This document shows positions 28,688 through 39,700 of a stretch of DNA of 40,172 nucleotides, in pieces. How positions within the stretch are numbered: the first letter of the stretch is position 1; every line of letters starts with the position of its first letter. The DNA lies in assembly GCA_018336075.1 (NCBI GenBank), contig JAGXRB010000046.1, positions 1 through 40,172 on the forward strand, in the 5' to 3' direction. The stretch is from Bacteroidota bacterium. Lineage in GTDB: Bacteria; Bacteroidota; Bacteroidia; Bacteroidales; F082. The notes beneath the pieces were generated by a model, which was not told where the DNA came from, ran no database searches, and was given only the letters and a program-made list of their open reading frames with translations. Position numbers and translations under genes: made by a program.

Positions 28688-29311
28688 ATGAGTTCAAAAG
28701 TAACCCAACTTCAATTCCCGGCATTGCCATACGATTTCAATGCCTTAGAGCCACATATCGATGCCATGACGATGGAAATTCACTATACAAGGCACCATAA
28801 AGCTTATTTCGACAACCTTATGGCTGCAGTAAAAGACACGCCTATGGCCGATATGTCATTTGATGATCTGTTAAAAAATATCAGCAAGTTTCCTGCTGCA
28901 GTCCGTAACAACGGCGGCGGACATTTTAACCATGAATTATTCTGGAGTGTAATGTCACCAAATGGAGGCGGAACACCCAAAGGCGCATTGGCCGAAGCCA
29001 TTGATAAAAACTTTGGGTCATTTGAGCAGCTTAAAGAACAGTTTAACACAGCAGCTAAAACGCGTTTTGGCAGTGGATGGGCCTGGTTATGTGTAAAAGC
29101 AGACAAAAGCCTTTGTGTTTGTTCCTCACCAAATCAGGACAATCCTTTGATGGATGTTGCTGATTGTCCGGGCATTCCAATTTTGGGTCTTGATGTTTGG
29201 GAACATGCTTATTATCTCAAATATCAAAATAAACGCCCTGACTATGTAAGTGCATTCTGGAATGTAATTAATTGGTCAGAGGTTGAAAACAATTATAATA
29301 AAGCATTATAG
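28688..29311 (+). CDS. sodB: superoxide dismutase (Fe/Mn family)
   Basis: [78 protein letters not shown]. Confidence 0.96.
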   Translation: MSSKVTQLQFPALPYDFNALEPHIDAMTMEIHYTRHHKAYFDNLMAAVKDTPMADMSFDDLLKNISKFPAAVRNNGGGHFNHELFWSVMSPNGGGTPKGALAEAIDKNFGSFEQLKEQFNTAAKTRFGSGWAWLCVKADKSLCVCSSPNQDNPLMDVADCPGIPILGLDVWEHAYYLKYQNKRPDYVSAFWNVINWSEVENNYNKAL

Positions 29312-29322
29312 ATTAATGACTT

Positions 29323-29362
29323 ATAAAAGAAAAGGCGCTTAATAAGCGCCTTTTCTTTTATA
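29323..29362. terminator. bidirectional intrinsic terminator between sodB and ornithine aminotransferase
   Basis: ATAAAAGAAAAGGCGCTT-AAT-AAGCGCCTTTTCTTTTAT. Confidence 0.92.
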
Positions 29363-29375
29363 TCTGGATTGATAT

Positions 29376-29495
29376 TATACCAAAGTGAATTATAGTTGAA
29401 TCCAAAAGCTCTAATGGTATAATGCCGATGGATAGAAATGTTAGGCCAATTGAGTGAGCGATAATTGGCCTATTACATTTCTCCTTTCGGTATTA
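29376..29495 (+). repeat. 120-bp interspersed palindromic repeat, copy 2
   Basis: Same length and orientation as copy 1, a handful of substitutions, no indels; terminal TTA at 29493-29495 is the stop codon of the minus-strand aminotransferase gene. Confidence 0.97.
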
Positions 29496-30728
29496 CATTT
29501 TGTATTCAAGAAACACCTTACGAATCCGGCTGATAGCTTCATGAAGTTGGTCTTCACTGATAACCAATGGTGGGGCAAAACGGATAATATTGCCATGTGT
29601 AGGTTTTGCCAACACACCGCTTTCAGCCATTTTTACGCAAAGATTCCATGCTGTATGGCTTTCAGGGCTGTCATTAACGATAATTGCATTGAGTAACCCT
29701 TTACCGCGAACATGTGCAACAAGCTGACATTCAGAGATTAGTTTACTCATCTCTGTACGAAATATTTTGCCAAGGTGCTCTGCTCTTTCAGCAAGATTTT
29801 CTTCTTTCACTACTTCCAATGCAGCAATTGCAACACGCGCAGCCACGGGGTTTCCTCCAAAAGTAGATCCGTGTTGGCCTGGCTTGATGCATAACATAAC
29901 TTCATCATCTGCCAAAACCGCTGAAACAGGATAAACACCACCTGAGAGCGCTTTACCAAGAATTAAGATATCAGGGCGGACACCTTCGTGCTCACAAGCT
30001 ATCAAACGGCCGGTACGGGCAATGCCAGTCTGAACTTCATCAGCGATAAAGAGAACGTTTTTGGCCTTACACATTTCGTAGGCTTTTTTCAGATAACCTT
30101 CATCCGGAACAAAAACGCCTGCTTCACCCTGAATAGGCTCAACCAGAAATCCTGCAATATTTGGATCTTCAAGTGCTGTTTCCAATGCGGCAAGATCATT
30201 ATATGGAATTGTGACAAATCCAGGAGTATATGGTCCAAAACCACCTCTCGAATCAGGATCGGTTGACATGCTGATTACAGTAATGGTGCGTCCGTGGAAA
30301 TTATTTTCGCAAACAATAATCTTAGCTTGGTTTTCGGCTATGCCTTTTTTATCGTAAGCCCATTTACGGCAGAGTTTAAGTGCAGTTTCATCACCTTCAG
30401 CGCCGGTATTCATTGGCAACACTTTGTCATAACCAAAAAAGTCAGTTATAAACTTTTCGTAAACACCAAGTGCGTCATTGTAAAAAGCCCTTGAGGTAAG
30501 TGTAAGTGTTTTTGCCTGATCAATGAGTGCATTGATAATCTTTGGGTGACAATGACCCTGATTAACTGCTGAATAGGCTGAAAGAAAATCAAAATATTCT
30601 TTACCTTCTACGTCCCAGACTAACGCACCTTCTCCTTTGGAAAGAACTACCGGAAGCGGGTGATAATTGTGTGCGCCATACTTATCTTCGAGCTCGATGG
30701 CTAACTGTGAAGTCATTTTTTCTGTCAT
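29493..30728 (-). CDS. rocD: ornithine--oxo-acid aminotransferase
   Basis: [49 protein letters not shown], class-III aminotransferase PLP region [13 protein letters not shown]...[15 protein letters not shown]. Confidence 0.95.
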   Translation of the reverse strand: MTEKMTSQLAIELEDKYGAHNYHPLPVVLSKGEGALVWDVEGKEYFDFLSAYSAVNQGHCHPKIINALIDQAKTLTLTSRAFYNDALGVYEKFITDFFGYDKVLPMNTGAEGDETALKLCRKWAYDKKGIAENQAKIIVCENNFHGRTITVISMSTDPDSRGGFGPYTPGFVTIPYNDLAALETALEDPNIAGFLVEPIQGEAGVFVPDEGYLKKAYEMCKAKNVLFIADEVQTGIARTGRLIACEHEGVRPDILILGKALSGGVYPVSAVLADDEVMLCIKPGQHGSTFGGNPVAARVAIAALEVVKEENLAERAEHLGKIFRTEMSKLISECQLVAHVRGKGLLNAIIVNDSPESHTAWNLCVKMAESGVLAKPTHGNIIRFAPPLVISEDQLHEAISRIRKVFLEYKM

Positions 30729-30863
30729 TTTGTTTCCGTGTTAAACAGTTTATACTTATTTGTTAATATTATAACAATAGAACTGCAAAGCTAAGAAATC
30801 TTGCTGACATAAGAGACATGTAAAGCTTAAAATATTCTTGACGATTTGATCTTAAGTACTGTA

Positions 30864-31940
30864 TTACAGTAAATGACGAAATGGAAGGAGAATATATTCA
30901 AAAATCTTATTAATTAAAGAGCGTCTTTTCCAGTGTTCGAAATTGAACATTTCAGTGTTTTCGATTGTGTTTGTGACATATTCTTTCAATTGATCAACAA
31001 TCAGATACTCTGAGCCGATTAATACGATTTCGTACATATAACGAAAACTCCGGTAATCAAAATTTGGCGATCCGAGACTAAAATACTTATCATCTATCAG
31101 CATGACCTTGGCATGTAAATTATGCGGCAAATAAAGCAAAAACTCAACGCCGTCCAGATGTAATTGTCCGAGATATTTATTGCGTAATATATCAACAAGA
31201 CCAACATCAGAGCGCTTTGGAATGATGACTTTTACATTTACACCGCGCAGTGATGCATCGATCAAGGCTTTTCGAAGATTAAATCCCGGCAGAAAATAAG
31301 GTGTAAGTATTGTCACAGTCTTTTCGGCCTTTCGAATCATTTGGATGTACTTCTTCATGATCCTTTGCTTTGAGATTGAAGGCATGTCGCGTACAATCTC
31401 GAATTGGTTAAAACGTATCAGTCTAAGGTAGTTTGCTTTAACAAAAACATAAGTGTTGTAGATGCTGAAATCCTGTCGGAATATTTTTTTGAATGCCAAG
31501 GTCATAGGCCCTGTGATTCTGAGCACCGATTCGCGCCAGTTGAGATTGTATTCAGTGATGTTGGATGAGCCTATATAGGTAATCTCATCATCAATAATCA
31601 ACATTTTTCTATGATTACGGCGATGACTCCGCGTGAAGATGTCGCTGTTGTATTTGATCTTTTCAAAAAACCTTACTTCACCACCATATTTCTTAAGCGC
31701 ATCAAAGAAATTATTGTTAACCCCGGAACCACCCCATGCATCAATGAGGATTTTTACTTCAACACCAGCTTTAGCTTTTTTTGTCAGCAAGTCCCTGAAT
31801 TTGATTCCAATAGTATCATTTCCAATGCGATATGTTTCAATATAAATATAATCCTTCGCATTTTGAATATCATCAATCATTACATTGATGTATCTGATTG
31901 GTTCAGAAAACAAATGATATGGTTCTTTAATTAAGTCCAT
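30864..31940 (-). CDS. phospholipase D-like / cardiolipin synthase family protein
   Basis: Two HKD motifs: HRRNHRKMLIIDDEITYIGSSNI and HNLHAKVMLIDDKYFSLGSPNFDYRS. Confidence 0.9.
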   Translation of the reverse strand: MDLIKEPYHLFSEPIRYINVMIDDIQNAKDYIYIETYRIGNDTIGIKFRDLLTKKAKAGVEVKILIDAWGGSGVNNNFFDALKKYGGEVRFFEKIKYNSDIFTRSHRRNHRKMLIIDDEITYIGSSNITEYNLNWRESVLRITGPMTLAFKKIFRQDFSIYNTYVFVKANYLRLIRFNQFEIVRDMPSISKQRIMKKYIQMIRKAEKTVTILTPYFLPGFNLRKALIDASLRGVNVKVIIPKRSDVGLVDILRNKYLGQLHLDGVEFLLYLPHNLHAKVMLIDDKYFSLGSPNFDYRSFRYMYEIVLIGSEYLIVDQLKEYVTNTIENTEMFNFEHWKRRSLINKIFEYILLPFRHLL

Positions 31941-31951
31941 AATTTGTTAAA

Positions 31952-33427
31952 CTATTGTTTAGTGTTGCCTGAATCTTCATGGCTGAGAACAAGTTCCGAA
32001 CTATCCTGAACACCACTCATCTTTAAAGACTTAATTTGGCGGATGATAAGGTAAACAAACATTGCTGTAAAAAGCAATCCCAACAATGCAATGAATGCGT
32101 AATGGTAAAGATTTAGTTTTTTTTGTTGATCGGTAGTTTGCACAGATAACTGCTCAACTTGTTGAAAAAGTTCTATATTTCGGTACTTCAATTGTGATTC
32201 TCTGGCTTGCGCAAGGTTAAATTGGTTTACCAAAGTATCATGATTGACCTTAAAGACCCTGTAATATTTTAGAAAAGATTGAAAATCGCCCAAAGCCTCA
32301 TAGTTTTTCATGAATAAATCTGAAACGATCGTATTGTATTGTTCTATTCTATGTTCAAGCGCTTTTGCCATACATTTTTCCAAATAAGCGTTTGAAAGTT
32401 TATAATTTTCTAATCTGTGATGAAACTCTCCCAAATGGTAATAAACGCGCAAGATTCCTTGTACTAAGCCCGCGGTTTCATATATCTGCAGCGTCCTTTG
32501 AAAATATTGCTCTGCTTTATCAACGCTGTCTTGTCTGGCATATACAAGTGCCATATTGATTAAAACATTTGCAATTGGAACAGGTGATCCATATATTTCT
32601 CTTATTTCAAGTGATTGACGAAAATACATTGAAGCTGTATCAAGTTCCTCTTTATCGTATAAGAAAATAAGTCCAACATTATTCAATGCTTGAGAAAGCA
32701 TTTCCTTCATTTCTAATCTTTCGAAAATTTCAATCGCACTTTTAAGTTCACTTAGTGCTCTGTCATTTTCATCCCATTGCCAATATATCAAACCAATATT
32801 CATGATTACTTTTGCATAAACAGCTTCTTCTTTGAGTTCAGTTGCAAATATTTTAGTCTTGTAATATGCATCAAGTGCCTTATTATAAGCGCCAGTTTCG
32901 TAAAATATATTTCCAATAGTATTAGAAACAATCATAGCGATTGAGTCACTGTTAATTTTTTCCCCCAGCATCAAGGCTTTTTCCAAATAGCTGATTGCGC
33001 TATCATAATCGGATAATAAAAAATATTGATGTCCAATTGAATTATTTAATAAAGCCATTTCATTGAAATTCCCAGCTTTTTCGAATGCTTCAAGGGATTT
33101 TGCGTAATAATCCAAAGCAAGCAGATAATCGCCCGATTCCATCGCACTTGTTCCAAGTGATTTATAAACTTCAGCTTTAAGTTCATCGAAGTTATTGACA
33201 CTCGCATAATCCACCGCATCCAAGCCTGTCTTAATCGATTTATCAAAAGATATTATGCGGTAGGCTTCAGACAATGCAATCAATGATTTTACTCTGTCGG
33301 AACCTTTCTGCATTATTAACACCTGATTGATGCTGTCAATACGTTTAAGTTCGTCTGCTTTAGTGGTTGGAAATCCAAAAAAAACAAACAAAATAAAGAT
33401 GAAAAATACACTTCGGACTATTCTCAT
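31952..33427 (-). CDS. TPR protein with C-terminal transmembrane segment
   Basis: Repeated TPR units (GDYLLALDYYAKSLEAFEKAGNFNEMALLNNSIGHQYF), C-terminal TM YAFIALLGLLFTAMFVYLII; start MRIVRSVFF with signal peptide preferred over ORF start 33469. Confidence 0.8.
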   Translation of the reverse strand: MRIVRSVFFIFILFVFFGFPTTKADELKRIDSINQVLIMQKGSDRVKSLIALSEAYRIISFDKSIKTGLDAVDYASVNNFDELKAEVYKSLGTSAMESGDYLLALDYYAKSLEAFEKAGNFNEMALLNNSIGHQYFLLSDYDSAISYLEKALMLGEKINSDSIAMIVSNTIGNIFYETGAYNKALDAYYKTKIFATELKEEAVYAKVIMNIGLIYWQWDENDRALSELKSAIEIFERLEMKEMLSQALNNVGLIFLYDKEELDTASMYFRQSLEIREIYGSPVPIANVLINMALVYARQDSVDKAEQYFQRTLQIYETAGLVQGILRVYYHLGEFHHRLENYKLSNAYLEKCMAKALEHRIEQYNTIVSDLFMKNYEALGDFQSFLKYYRVFKVNHDTLVNQFNLAQARESQLKYRNIELFQQVEQLSVQTTDQQKKLNLYHYAFIALLGLLFTAMFVYLIIRQIKSLKMSGVQDSSELVLSHEDSGNTKQ

Positions 33428-33522
33428 AATTAGAGCAATAATACAAACTTTTTCGCATTGTATACACATTCAGAACCATAAAATAAGGTCTGTGGAAAGA
33501 TATAATATACAACCAATTAACA

Positions 33523-33530
33523 TATCTTTG
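33523..33530 (+). promoter_or_regulatory. putative -7 element (TATCTTTG) for the yicC operon
   Basis: TAnnTTTG match 13 bp upstream of ATG 33544. Confidence 0.45.
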
Positions 33531-33543
33531 CCAAAAAGTGAAT

Positions 33544-34416
33544 ATGATTCGTTCGATGACTGGTTACGGAAAAGCGCAGCAACTACTGGATTCAAAAAAA
33601 GTTACTGTTGAAATTAGATCACTTAACAGCAAACAATTGGATCTGGCAATGCGTCTGCCTTCTGATTTGAAGCAAATGGAGTTCGACCTTCGGAATCAAT
33701 TAACAGAGAAAATTCAAAGAGGAAAAGTTGACTATACTGTAACAATTGAGGATGTAGACCACAAAAAAGGCGCTCGTATTGACAAGGATGTTGCCGCTGC
33801 ATGCTATGATCAGCTTAAAGAGTTATCGCTTGATCTGCAGTTTGGATTGCCTTCGGATGTGGCTTCAATTTTAATAAAATTCCCTGGCTTCTTTGCTGCA
33901 GCAGATTCGGTTTTGCCGGATAGTTTTTTTGGACAACTTTTAAATCTTACACAAGAGGCCTTTTTACGGTTTGATGAATTCAGGCTTCAGGAAGGGCAAG
34001 TGTTGCTAAAAGACATGAAACCAAGAGTTGAGCGCATATTGCAATTACTTGAAGAGGTTGGGCAGCACGAAGTTCTGCGCAATGAAAATCTCAAGAACCG
34101 CTTACAGAAAAACCTTAATGATGTGTCGGATCACTTGAAGTTTGACGCCAACAGATTTGAACAAGAATTGATTTACTATTTCGAAAAACTGGATATCAGC
34201 GAAGAAAAAGTCAGACTAAAACAGCATTGCAATTATTTCTTTGAAACCATAGGTGAAAATTTGGCAGGGAAAAAGCTTGGTTTTATTACACAAGAAATTG
34301 GCAGAGAGATTAATACACTTGGTTCCAAAGCCAATGATGCAGCCATTCAGCGGCTTGTTGTGCAAATGAAAGATGAATTAGAAAAAGTTAAAGAACAACT
34401 TTTCAATGTCTTATAA
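33544..34416 (+). CDS. yicC: YicC family endoribonuclease-like protein
   Basis: MIRSMTGYGKAQ start, VEIRSLNSKQLDLAMRLP, C-terminal GKKLGFITQEIGREINTLGSKANDA. Confidence 0.94.
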   Translation: MIRSMTGYGKAQQLLDSKKVTVEIRSLNSKQLDLAMRLPSDLKQMEFDLRNQLTEKIQRGKVDYTVTIEDVDHKKGARIDKDVAAACYDQLKELSLDLQFGLPSDVASILIKFPGFFAAADSVLPDSFFGQLLNLTQEAFLRFDEFRLQEGQVLLKDMKPRVERILQLLEEVGQHEVLRNENLKNRLQKNLNDVSDHLKFDANRFEQELIYYFEKLDISEEKVRLKQHCNYFFETIGENLAGKKLGFITQEIGREINTLGSKANDAAIQRLVVQMKDELEKVKEQLFNVL

Positions 34417-34418
34417 TT

Positions 34419-35000
34419 ATGGAAGCATCCAAGCTCGGAAAGCTGCTGATCATTTCAGCTCCCTCCGGCGCTGGTAAAACAACGCTGGTAAAATATCTGC
34501 TGACTGCCATCGAAAGCCTGCATTTTTCAATTTCAGCTACCAGCAGACCTATGCGCAATGGCGAAACAAACGGAAAAGATTACTACTTTTTAAGCAAAGA
34601 AGATTTTCAGCAAAAAATAAAAGAAAACGCCTTTCTGGAATGGGAAGAAGTGTATGAAGGTGTGTTTTATGGCACACTTTACAGCGAGGTTGAAAGAATC
34701 ACTTCTTTGGGCTATCATGTCGTTTTTGATGTGGATGTTATAGGCGGGCTGAATATTAAAAAGCATTATGGCTCCCGTTCACTATGTATATTCATTCAGG
34801 CACCCTCGATTGAAGTGTTGGCTGACCGTTTGCGAAAACGCTGCACGGATTCTGATGAAAGTATAAAAAAACGCATTGACAAGGCTGCATCTGAAATGAA
34901 ATTTGCATCACAGTTCGATCTGATTCTGGTGAATGATGACCTGGGAAAAGCCAAAGAAGATATTGTCAAAAAAATCACAAAGTTTATTAACGAACTATAG
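34419..35000 (+). CDS. gmk: guanylate kinase
   Basis: LLIISAPSGAGKTTLVKYLL, SATSRPMRNGETNGKDYYFLSKEDF, FLEWEEVYEGVFYGT. Confidence 0.97.
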   Translation: MEASKLGKLLIISAPSGAGKTTLVKYLLTAIESLHFSISATSRPMRNGETNGKDYYFLSKEDFQQKIKENAFLEWEEVYEGVFYGTLYSEVERITSLGYHVVFDVDVIGGLNIKKHYGSRSLCIFIQAPSIEVLADRLRKRCTDSDESIKKRIDKAASEMKFASQFDLILVNDDLGKAKEDIVKKITKFINEL

Positions 35001-35005
35001 ACTTT

Positions 35006-36028
35006 ATGCTCCCGTTAACTTACAATGCCATTGAGTTGCCAGCATACAACGCGAACGTTTTAAGAGCAATACTTGGGCTCCATGTTGTTGAAAAACATCT
35101 TGAAGCAATTCCTGCTGACAGCCTTCTTATCCGGATGGAAGCCGCTCCCTGCAACCCTTCCGATATTGCTTTCTTAATTGGCGGATACAATGTCGTAAAG
35201 CCATTGCCGGCTATCCCGGGCTTTGAAGGAACCGGAACAGTGGTTGCAGCAGGTACCGAAAGCCATGCCCGAAGTCTTATCGGCAAAAGAGTCTCTTGTT
35301 TTTCACAATCAGCTACTTATGGCACCTGGGCTGAATACATTGTTTTAAATATCAACCAGATAATACCAGTAGATGACCGACTAAGCACAGAGCAGGGAGC
35401 TGTTTTTTTCGTTAATCCTTTCACAGCCTTTGGCCTTTTTGAGATGGCTCAGGCAAAAAAAAGCAAGGCGATTCTTATAAATGCTGCCGGGGGAAGAGTA
35501 GCAGAAATTATGCATGCTTTTGCCAGAAAACACGAAATAAAGACTTTAGGCATTGTAAGAAAATCAAAAACAGCTGATTCTCTGATCCAAAAGGGATGGG
35601 ATTCAGTGCTCGTTTCGACTGAAGAAAACTTCAAGGATTCGCTTCAGAAAAAAATAGATGAAATGTGTGTTGATATTGCATTTGATGCAGTCGGCGGAGA
35701 ATTGACAGGCCTGATTGCAGGCTGTTTGCCGGAGGATGGAGAATTGGTTGTTTATGGAGGACTCTCTGGCAAAGAAATCGGTGGAATCGGCTCTATTCCA
35801 TTAATATTTAGAGAATTGCGCATAAAAGGTTTTAATTTGAACAAATGGTTTTTGCGTGCAGGAAGCCAGAAAATTGCTGAGGCTTCACTTCTGTTAACCG
35901 AAATGCATCTCTCTGGCGACATCGAAAGCCCTGTCTCAATTCAGGTTAAACCGGAAGAAATAATCAAAGGATTAAAACACTATCTGGGCTCGATGTCGGA
36001 AGGCAAAATGCTTTTGAGATTTACGTGA
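35006..36028 (+). CDS. zinc-binding-dehydrogenase/quinone-reductase-like MDR protein
   Basis: MEAAPCNPSDIAFLIGGY, PAIPGFEGTGTVVAAG, Rossmann region AILINAAGGRVAEIMHAFA, DIAFDAVGGELTG. Confidence 0.9.
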   Translation: MLPLTYNAIELPAYNANVLRAILGLHVVEKHLEAIPADSLLIRMEAAPCNPSDIAFLIGGYNVVKPLPAIPGFEGTGTVVAAGTESHARSLIGKRVSCFSQSATYGTWAEYIVLNINQIIPVDDRLSTEQGAVFFVNPFTAFGLFEMAQAKKSKAILINAAGGRVAEIMHAFARKHEIKTLGIVRKSKTADSLIQKGWDSVLVSTEENFKDSLQKKIDEMCVDIAFDAVGGELTGLIAGCLPEDGELVVYGGLSGKEIGGIGSIPLIFRELRIKGFNLNKWFLRAGSQKIAEASLLLTEMHLSGDIESPVSIQVKPEEIIKGLKHYLGSMSEGKMLLRFT

Positions 36029-36054
36029 TATCTGTCCGTCAAATTTAGTTTAAT

Positions 36055-36627
36055 ATGCAAATCGGTTTATTTTTTGGTTCATTCAATCCCATTCATCAGG
36101 GTCATCTGATGCTGGCCAATTATATGCTTGAATATGCCGGGTTGCAAGAAGTATGGTTTATTGTTTCTCCTCAAAACCCTCTAAAAGACAAAAAAAACCT
36201 TCTTGCCGAACAGGACAGGTTTGACATGGTTACAAAAGCAATTGATGAATTCCCACGATTCAGAGCGATTGACATTGAGTTTCATATGCCCAAACCCTCC
36301 TATACTATTGATACACTTGTTCGGCTGACTGAAAGACATCCTAGCCATAATTTCTACCTTATTTGCGGAATGGATGCATTACAATCTTTTCACAAATGGA
36401 AAAACTACAATCAAATACTTGGTAGTTGCAACATCCTCGTGTATCCGCGAAAAGATGCTGATGGAGGTCAATTTTCAGAACATCCTTCAGTGAAAATAGT
36501 AGACGCACCTCAATTAGAAGTTTCCTCTAGTTTTATTCGTAAAGCTATTTCTGAAAGCAAAAATGTGCAATTCTTTTTACCTCATGGGGTCTATCAATAT
36601 ATCATCTTAAAACGATTTTACCTTTAA
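36055..36627 (+). CDS. nadD: nicotinate-nucleotide adenylyltransferase
   Basis: GLFFGSFNPIHQGHLMLANYMLE, FIVSPQNPLKDKKNLL, LICGMDALQSFHKWKNY, VSSSFIRKAI. Confidence 0.96.
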   Translation: MQIGLFFGSFNPIHQGHLMLANYMLEYAGLQEVWFIVSPQNPLKDKKNLLAEQDRFDMVTKAIDEFPRFRAIDIEFHMPKPSYTIDTLVRLTERHPSHNFYLICGMDALQSFHKWKNYNQILGSCNILVYPRKDADGGQFSEHPSVKIVDAPQLEVSSSFIRKAISESKNVQFFLPHGVYQYIILKRFYL

Positions 36628-36783
36628 TTGATAAGGCTTGAGGTTTCCTTTTAACCAATTGTAAGAAAGCAGCTTCCAATACTAATTTTATTTCACCGGA
36701 AACTTATATTATTCGTGGTGATTTAAAAAAATATCTATTTTGGCACCTTGGAAAATAATTTTTACTCACTAAAACACTTTATT

Positions 36784-39700
36784 ATGAATAATTTTACCCG
36801 TTACCTCCTATTGACAATTTTTATTTTATCGGTCAGCACAAACATTGATGCACAAAAAACCCAAAAAACAGCAGAAGCTGGAGCAACCGACATTTTTCAA
36901 GGCTTTAAGTTCAGAAATATCGGGCCCGCGCTGATGTCTGGCCGGATTGCAGACATTGCCATCCACCCTGACAACAACAACATCTGGTATGTTGCCGTTG
37001 GTTCGGGTGGTGTATGGAAAACCGAAAACTCAGGCACTACATGGGATCCTATTTTTGATTCTCAAGGAACTTATTCCATTGGTTGTGTCACCATCGACCC
37101 ATCAAATTCAGAGCGAATATGGGTTGGAACCGGCGAAAATGTCGGAGGTCGGCATGTTGGCTATGGTGATGGTATCTATAAAAGTGATGATGGCGGAAAA
37201 ACCTGGAAAAATATGGGATTGAAAACCTCAGAACATATTTCCAAAATCATTGTTCATCCAACAAAACCTGATATTATATGGGTTGCTTCTCAAGGACCGC
37301 TCTGGTCAAAAGGTGGTGAAAGAGGCGTCTATAAAAGTGAGGATGGCGGAAAAACCTGGAAACGCCTTCTTGGTGATGATAGCTGGACCGGCGCAACAGA
37401 TTTACTTATTGATCCACGCAATCCAGACAGAATCTACGCAGCTACATGGCAAAGACACCGCACTGTAGCTGCCTATATGGGTGGAGGTCCGGGTACCGCA
37501 ATTTATCGTTCGGAAGATGGCGGCCAAAACTGGGATAAGCTTAGCCGTGGATTACCCTCATCAGATATGGGAAAAATAGGCTTGGCACTTTCACCTCAGA
37601 AACCTGATGTAGTATATGCTGCAATTGAGCTGAACAGACGTTCAGGCGGTGTTTATAAAAGCACGAACAGAGGCGCTTCCTGGACTAAAATGTCGGATGC
37701 TGTTGCCGGCGGAACAGGCCCACATTACTATCAGGAATTGTATGCTTGTCCTCATCAGTTCGACCGTCTGTACCTTGTCGATGTATATATGCAGATCTCA
37801 GATGATGGTGGAAAAACTTTCAGAAGAATGAATGAGCAATACAAACATGTTGATAATCATGCTATTGCTTTCAGATCTAATGATCCAAATTATTTGCTTG
37901 TTGGCAACGATGGAGGTTTGTATGAAACTTTTGACCTCACCAAGTCATGGAAATTTGTTGCCAATTTACCTGTGACCCAGTTTTACAAAGTTGCTGTTGA
38001 CGATGATGAGCCTTTTTACAATGTTTATGGTGGAACACAGGACAACAACACGCAGGGCGGGCCATCGCGCACAGATAATGTGCATGGTATCAGAAATGCA
38101 GACTGGTTCGTAACTCTTTTTGGCGATGGGCATCAGCCAGCTACTGAGCCTGGCAATCCAAACATAGTGTATTCGCAGTGGCAACAAGGAAATCTTGTTC
38201 GTTACGACCGTATTTCCGGCGAAATTGTGTTGATCAAACCCCAGCCTGACGAAAATGAAGGCAGAGAGCGGTTCAACTGGGATGCCCCAATTCTGGTAAG
38301 TCCACACAAACCGGAGCGACTATTTTTTGCTTCGCAGCGTGTGTGGCAGTCTGAAGACAGAGGTGATAGCTGGAAACCTATTTCAGGCGACCTGACAAAT
38401 AACAGAGAACGCATTGAAGAAAAATTGATGGATCAAAACTGGAGTTGGGACTCACCCTGGGATTTATTTGCTATGTCCGATTTCAGTACAATTACATCTC
38501 TTTCTGAATCTCCGGTTAAAGAAGGTGTAATCTGGGCCGGAACCGATGATGGCTTGATTCAGTTTACAGAAGATTTTGGTAAAAACTGGAAAGCTATTAA
38601 AGTATCTGATCTAAAAGGCGTTCCAGCCGCTGCTTTCGTAAATGATATCAAAGCAGACCTTTTTGATGCTTCAACAGTTTATGTAGTGCTGGACGACCAC
38701 AAATCAGGTAATTTCAAACCTTATATCTATAAAAGCACAGACAAAGGAACAACGTGGACGTCGATCAGCGCTAACCTTCCCGAACGAGATCTTCTTTGGC
38801 GCGTTGTTCAGGATCATGAAAAAGCCGAATTGATGTTTCTGGCAACTGAAGCTGGCATTTGGTTTACTATCGATGCAGGTTCAAAATGGCATCAGTTAAA
38901 AGGCGGATTACCAGTTATTTCATTCCGTGACCTTGCCATTCAAAAACGCGAAAATGACCTTGTTGCAGCTTCATTTGGCAGGGGCTTTTACATTCTTGAT
39001 GATTATAGTCCTTTAAGATATGTAACCGAAAAGCAATTACAGGAAGAAGCTACTCTGTTCCCATTAAGAGATGCACTTTGGTACATTCCGCGTCAGTTGC
39101 TTGGAAACGATAAAAAAGCAAGTCAGGGCGATGCATATTTCGTAGCAGACAATCCTCCTTTTGGCGCTGTATTTACTGTCTATCTTTCAGAAAGTTATAA
39201 GTCTGTGGAAAAAATCAGGCAAGAAAAAGAAGCGGAATTAAAACGCAGCCAAGAGGGTGTGAAATTTCCGGGCTGGGACGCTTTAGAAAAAGAACGTAGA
39301 AGCCCTGAACCAGCGATTTGGTTTGTAGTTAAAGATTCTGAAGGCAACATTATGACTCGTTTTGAAGGGCCAAAAAACAAAGGATTTCATCGTGTTGCCT
39401 GGGACTTGGAAATGTCGGCAAACACAGTGATGACTGAAAGAAGCGGCGGACGGTTTTCAGGTGGACCAATGGTTGCCCCGGGAAAATATAGTGTTGAATT
39501 GTATAAACAGCTGGATGGAAATTTTGAGATGTTGGCTGGCCCTCAGTTTTTTGAGGTAAAACCATTGCGCAAAGGAAGCCTCAAAGGATCAGAACCTGCA
39601 GAAACAGCAGCATTCTGGAAAGAAATGCAAAACATCCGCAAAGGCACTAGTGCAGCTTCTATCGTGCTTCAAAATGTGCTCCAAAGATTAGATCTTATGG

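Noticed and set aside
29323-29362. Strong perfect palindrome near repeat copy 2, considered as part of the repeat element
   Set aside because: Not present at the other copies; it is an ordinary bidirectional terminator with A/T tails.
37175-37362. Near-identical DNA direct repeats (TCTATAAAAGTGATGATGGCGGAAAAACCTGGAAA and a close copy about 150 bp later)
   Set aside because: Explained by the recurring BNR protein motif YKSxDGGKTWK within one gene.
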